Source: Holophagales bacterium
GTDB taxonomy: Bacteria > Acidobacteriota > Thermoanaerobaculia > UBA5066
Direction: 5' to 3'
Assembly (NCBI GenBank): GCA_016719485.1
Contig: JADJZB010000030.1
Span: 1 to 64,000, forward strand
DNA length: 64,000 nucleotides
The position numbers were made by a program, and so were the translations under genes. The notes under the pieces are model-generated. The model saw nothing but the letters and a program-made list of their open reading frames with translations. It was not told where the DNA came from and did not search any database. This document shows positions 46,873-56,380 of the stretch, in pieces (within the stretch, counting starts at the first letter, position 1; every line of letters starts with the position of its first letter).

Positions 46873-47151
46873 TCAGAGCGGAATTTTCTTCTTCTCCGCG
46901 AGCAGGCGCTTGGCTTTCCGAAAGACCTCGGAGTAGTCGAACCCGGCCCCGCCGAGCGCGCCGGTGTTGGCGCGGAGGAGCTTGTCGACCTCGACTTCCA
47001 GCTGGCGCTCGCGGTCGCGGTCGAAGGCGAGCGTGGCCTCGACGACCCTGCGAACCTCGGCGGGCGACTTCGCCCTCACGAGGCCGGATTCGATGAGGCG
47101 CCGCGCCACGAAGGCGGCGCACGCGGCGATTCGGGCGTCCGGGGCGGCCAT
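46873..47151 (-). CDS. Small protein, DUF507-like
   Basis: A 92-residue protein (start at ATG 47149-47151; a TTG at 47175 would add eight residues). It has ARRLIESGLVRAKSPAEVRRVVEATLAFDRD, then a Lys-rich tail with YSEVFRKAKRLLAEKKKIPL. The order (helical RLI... segment, VRR.V....F.., ending in a basic helix) resembles the DUF507 family as I remember it. The function of that family is unknown. It lies 16 bp upstream of the carboxyltransferase gene on the same strand and is probably first in that operon. Confidence 0.65.
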   Translation of the reverse strand: MAAPDARIAACAAFVARRLIESGLVRAKSPAEVRRVVEATLAFDRDRERQLEVEVDKLLRANTGALGGAGFDYSEVFRKAKRLLAEKKKIPL

Positions 47152-47216
47152 GGCCGCGGAGGATACAGCAGGCAATCGAGCGCTTCGCCCCCGGTCTGCC
47201 TAGAATCGGGGCAGCG

Positions 47217-48575
47217 ATGGGCAGCCCGGCGGATCTGATGCGCGACGCGGACGACGCGGTGAAGCTCGTCTCGGGGCTCCTGCGCCGGGGCGAGTCGGGC
47301 GAAGCCTTTCGCGAGCGGACCCGCACCGAGACGTGGACCGCCTCCGAGTCCGGGCTCCTCGCCCCCGCGCTCGCCGAGGAGAGCGGGACGGCGGTGAGGA
47401 TCCGGCGCGAGGGGAGCCTCCTCCTCGTGGCGCGCTCCGGAGCCGGCCCCGAGGCGCTGCGGGACGCGGTCCGGGAAGCGGGGCGGCGCGCGGGAAACGC
47501 CCCTTTCTTCAAGGCGCACCGTGGCGCCGCGCCCGCCCCGCCGCCGGCCGGCGCGGAGAGGCCGGAAGAGGAGGAAGGGCGGACGGCGGCGCTCGCCGCG
47601 GCGTTCGCGCGCGCCCTCCCCGATCCGCGCGGCCTGGTGCTGTCCGTCGAGGTCTCGCGCGTCGTGACCGAGCGGACGGTCGTCACGCCCCGGGCGTTCC
47701 TGCCGTGCGGCGTGCGAACGCGGCTCGTCGCCTCGGGGACGATCCGCCGGGCGGGCTCGGAACGGCCGTTCTCGTTCCAGTCGGCACGCCCCTTCGGCGA
47801 GGCGGCGGACGCACTCGCCGCCGCGCTCCGCGATGCGGCCCGTCCCTCGTCGGGCCTTCCCCCCGCACCGGGCCCTGTCGACGTCGTCTTTTCCCCGTCG
47901 GCCGCCTCGGTCTTCTGGCACGAGGTGGTCGGCCACGCCCTCGAGGCGGACGCGGGCGAACGCGGTTCGGTCCTCTCCCGCGTGAAAGGGGCCGCGGTCG
48001 CTCCTGCCGGCCTCGACATCGTCGACGACCCGGGCCGGGGCGACCTCCCGGGTGCCTACGGGGTCGACGACGAGGGAACGCTCGCGCGCGCCGTGCCGCT
48101 CCTGGCGGGCGGCGTCGTCACGGGGCTCCTGTCCGACCGGCGCTCCGGCGCCGTCGACTCGAACGGCCACGGCCGGACCTCGAGCTTCCGGCGCCCGCCT
48201 CGGGTCCGGATGTCGAACCTCGTCGCCTGCGCGGGGGAGGCGAGCCTCGAGGAGCTGCTCGACCGGTGCGGCGACGGCCTCTACGTCCGGGAGGTGGCGA
48301 GCGGCTCGGCCGATCCCGAGTCGGGGCGGTTCGTCCTCCTCGTCTCGGCCGCCGACGGGATCAGACGCGGCCGGAGGAGCTCGCCGCTGGCCCCCTTCGC
48401 CCTGTCCGGAGAGATCCTCTCCGCTCTCGCCTCCGTCGAGGAGACGTGGGGCAGCGACGTCCTTCCCGCAACGGGCCTCTCCGTCTGCGTGAAAGGGGGC
48501 GACGCGGTCCCCGTGGGGGGCGCGGCCGCGGCGCTCCTGGTCCGCGGCCTGACGGCACGGGCGGCGCGCCGGTGA
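47217..48575 (+). CDS. tldD: TldD-like metalloprotease subunit
   Basis: It forms a heterodimer with TldE/PmbA that digests unfolded peptides and trims ribosomally made peptides such as microcin precursors. 452 residues. The zinc motif HEVVGHALEAD lies at residues 235-245 with both His and Glu present. SNGHGRTSSFRRPPRVRMSNL and the DLYVREVASGSADPESG-like region (here GLYVREVASGSADP) match the family. The stop overlaps the tldE start (GTGA). No precursor peptide gene was seen next to the pair. Confidence 0.9.
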   Translation: MGSPADLMRDADDAVKLVSGLLRRGESGEAFRERTRTETWTASESGLLAPALAEESGTAVRIRREGSLLLVARSGAGPEALRDAVREAGRRAGNAPFFKAHRGAAPAPPPAGAERPEEEEGRTAALAAAFARALPDPRGLVLSVEVSRVVTERTVVTPRAFLPCGVRTRLVASGTIRRAGSERPFSFQSARPFGEAADALAAALRDAARPSSGLPPAPGPVDVVFSPSAASVFWHEVVGHALEADAGERGSVLSRVKGAAVAPAGLDIVDDPGRGDLPGAYGVDDEGTLARAVPLLAGGVVTGLLSDRRSGAVDSNGHGRTSSFRRPPRVRMSNLVACAGEASLEELLDRCGDGLYVREVASGSADPESGRFVLLVSAADGIRRGRRSSPLAPFALSGEILSALASVEETWGSDVLPATGLSVCVKGGDAVPVGGAAAALLVRGLTARAARR

Positions 48576-49912
48576 CGCACGGCGCCGACGACCGCCTCTT
48601 CGAACGGGTGCTCGACGCCTCGGCGGGCGACGGCGCGGGGGCCGAGCTCTACGAGCGGCGCGGCGCCCTCCTGGAGCTGACCGAGGACGAGGAGGGATCG
48701 ACACTCCTCGAGTCTCACGAGCGAGGGCTCGCCCTCCGGCTCTTCAAGGCGGGACGCTCCGCGTTCGCGGCCGCGGGGCCCGACCGCTCCGAGTACCTTC
48801 CCGCCGAAGCGCGCCGGCGCCTGCCCAGGGCCCGCGCGCGGCGCGGCGTGCGGCTTCCGGGCCCGGCGGCCGGCGAGATCGCCGAGCACCGCCCGCTCTC
48901 CGACCCGCCTCCCCCCGACGCCGACCTCGCCCGGACGCTCCTGACCAGCTTCCGCCAGGCGCTCACCGCCTCCGGTCGCGGGGCGGTGACGGTGCGCGAC
49001 GCCTCGGTCTCGCTCGGAGAGAGGGCGGAACGGCTCGCCACGACGGCGGGGCGCGATGCGACGTGGGGAAGCCGTCTCGCGACACTCGTGGCCACGGTCG
49101 TCGGCCGCTCCTCTGCCGGACGCTTCTCGGCCCGCGTGGTGGGCGCCGCTTCGCGCCCCGAGGAGCTGCCTGTGGCGCGCCTCGCACGGCACGCCGCCGA
49201 CCGGGTCCTCCTGCCGCTCAACGGCCGGCCATTCGAGGCGACGAGGGCCGACATCCTCCTCGATCCCCTCGTCGCCGCTCACCTCGTGGGCCGGCTCGCA
49301 CCCCTGTTCTTCGGCGACGAGGAAGAAGCCCTCCTGGCGGCTCGGACCCGCGAAGGGCGGGACGCGCTCGCCGCACCCCTCGTTTCCCTCGTGGACGACG
49401 CCGCCGCCCCGGGCGGGCTCGTCCGGGGGGTGCGGGACGGCGAGGGGACGCTCCAGGGGCGGACCCGCCTCGTCGACCGCGGGATGCCGTTCGGCCGCCT
49501 CACCGACATCGCCGCGGCGGGCCGCCTCTCCCGCTCCCCCTCCGGAAGCGCCGTCCGGGTCGCGTGGAGCGCGCCGCCGCGGATCGGCCTGACGAACTTC
49601 TTCGTCGATCCCCTGCCCGGAGTCTCCCCTCTCGACCTGCTGGGAAGCGTGGGGAGAGGCCTCTACGCCGCGGTCCTCCTCGAGAGACCCGAGGTGGACC
49701 TTTCCGCAGACACGTTCCGGCTCGTCGTCGCCGGGTACGTCGTGGAGAAGGGACGGGCCACGGAAAGGGTGTCTGAGGCCACGGTCTCCGGCCGTCTCTC
49801 CGATTTCCTCCGGGGGATCGCCGGCATCGGGGACGACCTGAAGTTCGCGCTCGGAGGCACCGGGAGCGCCGGCTCGCCGACGCTCCTCGTGCCGCGCTGG
49901 AAAACCGGCTGA
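48572..49912 (+). CDS. TldE/PmbA-like subunit
   Basis: The partner of TldD, 446 residues from a GTG start. It has the TldE/PmbA layout but no HExxxH motif, as expected for the inactive subunit. Supporting segments are VVGRSSAGRFSARVVGAASR, ATRADILLDPLVAAHLVGRLAPLFFGD, LVDRGMPFGRLTD and PPRIGLTNFFVDPLPG. The N-terminal 100 residues are Arg-rich and poorly conserved. It ends 12 bp from a convergent gene, and no terminator hairpin was recognised in the gap. Confidence 0.85.
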   Translation: MTHGADDRLFERVLDASAGDGAGAELYERRGALLELTEDEEGSTLLESHERGLALRLFKAGRSAFAAAGPDRSEYLPAEARRRLPRARARRGVRLPGPAAGEIAEHRPLSDPPPPDADLARTLLTSFRQALTASGRGAVTVRDASVSLGERAERLATTAGRDATWGSRLATLVATVVGRSSAGRFSARVVGAASRPEELPVARLARHAADRVLLPLNGRPFEATRADILLDPLVAAHLVGRLAPLFFGDEEEALLAARTREGRDALAAPLVSLVDDAAAPGGLVRGVRDGEGTLQGRTRLVDRGMPFGRLTDIAAAGRLSRSPSGSAVRVAWSAPPRIGLTNFFVDPLPGVSPLDLLGSVGRGLYAAVLLERPEVDLSADTFRLVVAGYVVEKGRATERVSEATVSGRLSDFLRGIAGIGDDLKFALGGTGSAGSPTLLVPRWKTG

Positions 49913-49924
49913 ACCGGTCGGCCC

Positions 49925-50932
49925 TCAGTCGCCCTTCGGCGGCTCGGGCGGCCCTCCCGGTCCTGGAGCCGGCACCCGACGCGGCGCTCCCGTGGGGGCC
50001 GGCACGGGCACGACACCCGTGCCGGGCGCCGCGCTTCCCTCTTCGAGCCCGGGAACCGGCGCCGCGGCGGGTGCCGCAGAGTCCGGTACCTCGCGGGCCG
50101 GCGCGGGCGAAACCTCGATCGGCCCGTCACCCTCGCTCCCCGTGCGCTGGGAATAGGCCCTGCGGCGGCGCGTCAGCGGTTCCGTCGTCGACGGCACCAC
50201 CATCGGACGTGCGGAGGTCGGGGGCGGCACGCTCGTCACGACGGGCCCGGTCCGGGGAGGCTCCTCGATCTCGACGATGGCCTGCGGCGCCTTCGCACGA
50301 TTCTGGAAGAACGCGGCGACCCGGGACGGATCCGACAGCTGGTTCGAGAACGGTATCGCGGCGTCGACCCGTCTCCGTTGGTACGTTTCGAGGAGGACCC
50401 GCGCCCGCAGACGGGTCGCCACGGCGAACGGGTTGACCCTGGCATCGAAAAGCGACGTGTCGACCCGGAGCGACTTCGAGTAGGCGTTGATCGCGGCGCT
50501 CTCGTTTCCGAGCGTCTCCTCCGCGAAGCCGAGCATCCACCAGGCCGGCCAGTTGCCCGGATCGGTCTTCACCGCCCGGCGGAAGCGGGACCGGGCGGAC
50601 CCCCACTCGCCGCGAAGGGCCTCGACGAGGCCGGCGTTGAAGGAAGGCCGGGAGTCCGCTGGAGCGAGCTCGGCGGCCGTGTCGAAAGACCGGAGGGCGT
50701 CGCGCCAGAAGCCGTCCCACGCCACGAGGCAGCCGAGGTCGTTGTGGAGGGTGGCGTCCGACGGGCTCTGCTCGATCTTCGAGATCGTCTCCAGGATGGC
50801 GGCGTGGTGAGGAATCGCCGGGTCGAGCGACGCCCTGTAGACATCCTTGCCGGCCGCGGGAGATGCGCCGAGGGACGCCGCGAGGACCGCGCCCGCGAGG
50901 AACGCCTTATGGAACGGAACGAACATCGTCAC
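49925..50932 (-). CDS. Secreted TPR protein with Pro-rich tail
   Basis: A 335-residue protein with a signal peptide (KAFLAGAVLAASLGASPAAG). Residues 50-160 hold about three TPR-like helical pairs (DATLHNDLGCLVAWDGFWRDA, SRPSFNAGLVEALRGEWGSA, NWPAWWMLGFAEETLGNESA). The last 130 residues are rich in Pro, Ala and Thr and look disordered. The function is unknown; a periplasmic scaffold is plausible. The GTG at 50930-50932 overlaps the upstream stop (GTGA); ATG at 50926 is an alternative start. Confidence 0.8.
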   Translation of the reverse strand: MTMFVPFHKAFLAGAVLAASLGASPAAGKDVYRASLDPAIPHHAAILETISKIEQSPSDATLHNDLGCLVAWDGFWRDALRSFDTAAELAPADSRPSFNAGLVEALRGEWGSARSRFRRAVKTDPGNWPAWWMLGFAEETLGNESAAINAYSKSLRVDTSLFDARVNPFAVATRLRARVLLETYQRRRVDAAIPFSNQLSDPSRVAAFFQNRAKAPQAIVEIEEPPRTGPVVTSVPPPTSARPMVVPSTTEPLTRRRRAYSQRTGSEGDGPIEVSPAPAREVPDSAAPAAAPVPGLEEGSAAPGTGVVPVPAPTGAPRRVPAPGPGGPPEPPKGD

Positions 50933-51648
50933 CCCTTCGGCCCGGGAGCTACGGGACGGCCGACGAGGCGGACCCGTCCGTCCGTCGTCTGGACTTCGAA
51001 GACGAGCCGCGACGAGCCGGTCTTGCGGCGGATCTCGTCCGCCTGCCGTCTCACCGACTCCTCGAACTTCTCGTACTTCAGCCTCGACACGTCCTCTCCC
51101 AGGGCCTGCCGGGCCGCCACGTACCTCTCGAAGAGGGGCGTGAAGTCGACCCGGTTCCTCGGTTTTACGGAAGGACCGGCCGCTGCGTCGGGCCGGGGGG
51201 GCTCGGCCGACACGGGGGTGTCGCGGTTCACCGCCCGTTCTGCAGCGGCGAGGAGAGCTTCGACGTCGGGGGCCGCAGCTGCCGCCGCCTTCTTCTCTCT
51301 GCCCTTGCCTGTCGTCGCCGATCCCGACCCGGAGCCCGGCGCCATGACCGACGAGAGAGGGGCGAGGCGGCGTACCGGCCCGGTCCGGCCCTCTTCCCGG
51401 GCCTGCATCCGCTTGTCCCAGAGCTCGACGAACGAGTAGAAGCGGCCCTGGAGCGCCTGGAGCCGGAAGCGTTCGGCGGCCTTCTCCATCTCCGCGTTCG
51501 CGAGCTTGCGAAGGGTCTCCTCGATCGTCCGCCGGCTCGGCAGGGGCGGGCGCTTCACCTCGCCGCCGAAGAAACGCTCGTATTCGATCCTGAGGGTCGT
51601 TATGCCCCGGTCCAGGTCGACCAGCTCCCGTTCAAACGAGACAGCCAT
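50929..51648 (-). CDS. Protein of unknown function, MXAN_5187_C-like
   Basis: A 239-residue cytoplasmic-looking protein starting at ATG 51646-51648. The N-terminal part reads LVDLDRGITTLRIEYERFFGGEVKRPP followed by RRTIEETLRKLANAEM and LQGRFYSFVELWDKRM. I associate this with a myxobacterial/acidobacterial family named after MXAN_5187, without known function. A low-complexity Ala/Pro linker (about 100-165) leads to a second small helical domain (RYVAARQALGEDVSRLKYEKFEES) ending in a beta hairpin. It is coupled to the secreted TPR gene. The assignment is tentative. Confidence 0.65.
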   Translation of the reverse strand: MAVSFERELVDLDRGITTLRIEYERFFGGEVKRPPLPSRRTIEETLRKLANAEMEKAAERFRLQALQGRFYSFVELWDKRMQAREEGRTGPVRRLAPLSSVMAPGSGSGSATTGKGREKKAAAAAAPDVEALLAAAERAVNRDTPVSAEPPRPDAAAGPSVKPRNRVDFTPLFERYVAARQALGEDVSRLKYEKFEESVRRQADEIRRKTGSSRLVFEVQTTDGRVRLVGRPVAPGPKG

Positions 51649-51671
51649 CGCTGCGATAGATTCTACGGGTC

Positions 51672-53051
51672 TTGGCAACACCCGTAACCATCCCCCCTTC
51701 GATCGAGACGCTTCTGTCGGACGAGCGGGGTCTGGAGCTCGCGACCCGTCACGGACGCCTTCGGACGAGGGAAGCTCTCCGCGAGGCCGCGGACCGGCTT
51801 CGGCGAGGCGGCCTCGCGGCCGGAGAGGACGCCGCCGGCGCGGTCCTCGACGCGGCCGACACGGCCCTCGCACTTCGCCCGCCGGCGGGACCGAGGCCCG
51901 TCGTCAACGCCACGGGGGTCCTCCTCCACACGAATCTCGGGCGGGCCCCGCTCGCCGCCGCCGCACGGGAGGCCGTCCTCAGGTCCTGCGGCTACGCGAC
52001 GCTGGAGCTGGACCTGACGACCGGCGGGCGCGGGAAGAGGGGCGAGCACGTGCGGCCCCTCCTCCTCGAGCTGATGGCCCCGGGCCGCGACGACCTCGAC
52101 GCCCTGGCCGTCACGAACACCGCTGCCGCGCTTCTCCTCGCCCTCGACACGCTCGCCAACGGCCGGCCCGTCGCCGTCTCGAGGGGCGAGCTCGTCGCGA
52201 TCGGAGGCGACTTCCGCGTCCCCTCGATCATGGCCCGCAGCGGAGCCTCGCTCCTCGAGGTCGGGACGACGAACAAGACGACGCCCGACGACTACGCCGA
52301 GGCTGTCCGCGCCGGGGCCGTGGCGATCCTGAAGGTGAGACCTTCGAACTACCGGATCGTCGGCTTCACCGAGGAAGTCTCTCTCCGCGCGCTCGCACCC
52401 CTCTGCAGGGAGGCGCGCATCCCGCTTCTCTACGACGCCGGCGCGGGCGCTCCCGAGCGCTTCGAAGAGTCCGGCCTCTTCGACGAGCCGGTCCCCGCCG
52501 AGGCGCTCGCCCAGGGAGCCGACCTCGTCTGCTTCTCGGGGGACAAGACGCTCGGCGGGCCGCAGGCGGGGATCCTGCTCGGAGCCTCCGCTCTCGTCGG
52601 CGCCTGTGCGAGGAACCCGCTCGCGCGCGCCCTGCGCCCCGACAAGCTCGTCCTGGCCGCGCTCGCGGCGACTCTCGACCTGCACCTTTCGGGGAGGGCC
52701 TCCGAGATCCCCTTCTACGCGATGCTGGCGGTACCCGTGGCGCGCCTGGCGGAGCGGGCGCGCCGGCTCGCGGCGGCGGCAGCGGCGTTCGGATGGGAGG
52801 CCGAGGCGGCCCCCCTGGTCGCCATCGCCGGCGGCGGAACGGGAACGGAATCGACGCTCCCCTCGTTCGGTCTTCTCCTGCGCCACCCGTCCCTCGGCGA
52901 GACCGAGGCGGCGGCCCGGCTCCGCTCGCGAGAGCTGCCCGTCCTCGTCCGCATCTCGGAGGGAAGGCTCGTCGTCGATCTCCGCTCGGTCACCCCGGAG
53001 GAGGACGACGAGATCCTGAGAGCGCTCGGGGACGCCTGCACGCGGCCCTGA
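51672..53051 (+). CDS. selA: L-seryl-tRNA(Sec) selenium transferase
   Basis: This PLP enzyme converts seryl-tRNA(Sec) to selenocysteinyl-tRNA(Sec). 459 residues, close to the usual 460, with a TTG start 24 bp from the divergent neighbour. Motifs: PVVNATGVLLHTNLGRAPLA, the VTNTAAALLLAL segment, and SRGELVAIGGDFRVPSIMARSG. The PLP lysine is Lys292 in CFSGDKTLGGPQAG. Intactness implies that the cell makes selenoproteins. No selB, selD or tRNA(Sec) was seen in the window; in many genomes selB follows selA, but here a convergent gene does. Confidence 0.94.
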   Translation: MATPVTIPPSIETLLSDERGLELATRHGRLRTREALREAADRLRRGGLAAGEDAAGAVLDAADTALALRPPAGPRPVVNATGVLLHTNLGRAPLAAAAREAVLRSCGYATLELDLTTGGRGKRGEHVRPLLLELMAPGRDDLDALAVTNTAAALLLALDTLANGRPVAVSRGELVAIGGDFRVPSIMARSGASLLEVGTTNKTTPDDYAEAVRAGAVAILKVRPSNYRIVGFTEEVSLRALAPLCREARIPLLYDAGAGAPERFEESGLFDEPVPAEALAQGADLVCFSGDKTLGGPQAGILLGASALVGACARNPLARALRPDKLVLAALAATLDLHLSGRASEIPFYAMLAVPVARLAERARRLAAAAAAFGWEAEAAPLVAIAGGGTGTESTLPSFGLLLRHPSLGETEAAARLRSRELPVLVRISEGRLVVDLRSVTPEEDDEILRALGDACTRP

Positions 53052-53058
53052 CGGGCCG

Positions 53059-54420
<1,362 letters not shown>

Positions 54421-54442
54421 CCCGGCCCGAGGCGCCCCCGGC

Positions 54443-55369
54443 TCAGACGCCGCCGCCCGGAGGCTTCGGCTGGTTGGACGAAGGCTGGGGAACGTAGCTA
54501 CCGCCCGGCTTCTCCGGCGCGCCCACCGGGGCGTTCGGCGCGGGGGCCGGCATGTCGGGCGAGCGGAGCACGGGCGCTGGAGTCGGCGCCGGGGTCGGAG
54601 CCGCGGTCGGTGCCGGAGTCGGCTCGACGGGAGCGGCCCCGCCCGATGACGTGGCGGACGCTCCGGCGGAGGAGGATCCACCCGCCACGGTCACTTCCCG
54701 CTTCGAAGCGCGCCAACGCGGCGAGGCCCTCACGTTGCGGACCGCCACCTCGCTGTCGAGCTGGGCGGTGAACGTGGCCTTCTCGCCAGGGGCGAGGGCG
54801 TCCGCAGAGAGCTGCCCGAAGGCGCTCGAGACGGTCTGGCCCTGGTCCCCCACGGCCTCGACCGTGATCGCGACGCCTTCGACGGGGCTTTCGCCGGCGT
54901 TCTGGACCGAGCCCGTCACGACCGTTCCGTTCGCGGCCTTCCTCGCCGACACGTTGCTGACGATGACGCGTCCCGCACCGGCCGCCTTCTTCTCCTCGCC
55001 CGGCTCGAGGTATCCGCCCGCGACGTCCTGATCCGTCAGGACGACCGAGGCCTTTCTTCCATCGCGCGTGGCGTTGGCCGCGTCGACGAGGCTCGGGGCC
55101 CGCACGGCCGTGGGAGCGGCGGCAGGGACTTTCGCCATCTCCGCCGCCCGCGCGGCGGCGGCCGCCGTCTTTGCGGTGTCGATCTCGGAAGCAGGAATCG
55201 AGACGAGCTTGCCGTCCGTGAGCACGAGAACCGCCTGACTCCCGCGAATCACCAGCGGTTTCTTCGTTTCGAGGGTCCGGCCGTCCTTGAGGACGACCCT
55301 GTCGGCCGCGAGCGGCCCAGCTGTGAGGCTGATGAGCCCGAGCACGAGCAGCGATGAAGCGCGGCGCAT
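54443..55369 (-). CDS. Secreted protein with FxLYD-like domain
   Basis: A 308-residue exported protein. The ATG at 55367-55369 is preceded by GGAGGTG and gives MRRASSLLVLGLISLTAGPLAAD. An SH3-like start, VVLKDGRTLETKKPLVIRG, reads like the nucleic-acid-free KDGR motif of small periplasmic proteins. Residues 130-215 resemble an FxLYD/DUF3426 beta sandwich (VIVSNVSARKAANGTVVTGSV, QNAGESPVEGVAITVEAV, LAPGEKATFTAQLD). The C-terminus is a Pro/Ala/Thr-rich low-complexity tail. The function is unknown. Confidence 0.75.
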   Translation of the reverse strand: MRRASSLLVLGLISLTAGPLAADRVVLKDGRTLETKKPLVIRGSQAVLVLTDGKLVSIPASEIDTAKTAAAAARAAEMAKVPAAAPTAVRAPSLVDAANATRDGRKASVVLTDQDVAGGYLEPGEEKKAAGAGRVIVSNVSARKAANGTVVTGSVQNAGESPVEGVAITVEAVGDQGQTVSSAFGQLSADALAPGEKATFTAQLDSEVAVRNVRASPRWRASKREVTVAGGSSSAGASATSSGGAAPVEPTPAPTAAPTPAPTPAPVLRSPDMPAPAPNAPVGAPEKPGGSYVPQPSSNQPKPPGGGV

Positions 55370-55423
55370 GGGACACCTCCGGTCAGGAAAGCATAGCACC
55401 GCGGAGTCGGGGTGACTCGGCGG

Positions 55424-56380
55424 TCAGCGCGGCTCTCCCGCGGCACCCGGTTCGCCGCCGACCTCGTCCGAGACGAGGTAGAGGGGTCGCCCCTTCACCT
55501 CGTCGTAGATCCGCCCGAGGTACTCCCCCAGGACGCCGATGAGCATCAGCTGGACGCCGCCGAGGAGGAGGATCCACCCCATCAGCGTCGTCCAGCCCCG
55601 CTCGTTGATCCCGAGGACCTTCAGGACGACGACGACGGCGATGTAGAGGAACGCGAAGGACGAGACCAGGAACCCGAGCCAGGTGCCGAGCTGGAGCGGA
55701 ACGTGGCTGAACGACGTGAGGGCGTCGAGGGCGAACCGGACCATCTTGCGCAGCGGGTACTTCGTCTCGCCGTGCAGCCGCGCGGGGCGGACGTAGTGCA
55801 CCGCCGTCGCCCGGAAGCCGACCCAGGCGGTCATCCCCCGGATGAAACGGTGGCGCTCGCGCAGGGAGCGGAAGGCGGCGACCGCTTTCGGCCCGAGGAG
55901 GCGGAAGTCGCCCGTGTCGACCGGGATGTCGACGTTCGTCCAGCGGCGCATGAGGCGGTAGAAGAGGTGCGCCGTCGCCCTCTTGAAGGCGCTCTCCCCT
56001 TCCCGTGCCGTCCGCTGCGCGTAAATGACCTCGTACCCTTCGTCGGACTTCGCGAGCATCTCGGCGAGGAGCTCGGGCGGGTCCTGCAGGTCGGCGTCCA
56101 TCACCGCCACGAGACGTCCGCGGGCCCGGTCGACGCCGGCGGTGAGCGCCATCTGGTGGCCGAAGTTCCGCGAGAGACGCAGGGCCCTGAGGCGCGGGTC
56201 CTCCGCTGCGAGCGCGGCCATCGCCTCGAACGAGCCGTCACGGCTTCCGTCGTCGACGAAGAGGATCTCGAACGTCCGCCCCGTCGCCTCGAGGACCGCG
56301 ACGAGCCGGCGGCGCAGCTCCGGCAGGTTCGGAAGCTCGTTGAAGCACGGAAGGACGACGGAAACCTCGGGCACGCTCAT
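55424..56380 (-). CDS. Polyprenol-phosphate glycosyltransferase (GT2, DPM1/GtrB-like)
   Basis: It moves a sugar from a nucleotide donor to a polyprenyl phosphate carrier at the inner membrane. 318 residues. GT2 motifs: VSVVLPCFNELPNLPEL, FEILFVDDGSRDGS and VMDADLQDPPELL with the metal-binding acids. YFRLL-type acceptor region is here DTGDFRLLGPKA, followed by RHRFIRGMTAWVGF. Two C-terminal membrane helices (WLGFLVSSFAFLYIAVVVVL and WILLLGGVQLMLIGVLGEYL) are as in GtrB/DPMS class proteins. It overlaps the Agl23-like gene by ATGA, so its lipid-linked sugar probably feeds the GT-C enzymes of this locus. Confidence 0.92.
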   Translation of the reverse strand: MSVPEVSVVLPCFNELPNLPELRRRLVAVLEATGRTFEILFVDDGSRDGSFEAMAALAAEDPRLRALRLSRNFGHQMALTAGVDRARGRLVAVMDADLQDPPELLAEMLAKSDEGYEVIYAQRTAREGESAFKRATAHLFYRLMRRWTNVDIPVDTGDFRLLGPKAVAAFRSLRERHRFIRGMTAWVGFRATAVHYVRPARLHGETKYPLRKMVRFALDALTSFSHVPLQLGTWLGFLVSSFAFLYIAVVVVLKVLGINERGWTTLMGWILLLGGVQLMLIGVLGEYLGRIYDEVKGRPLYLVSDEVGGEPGAAGEPR

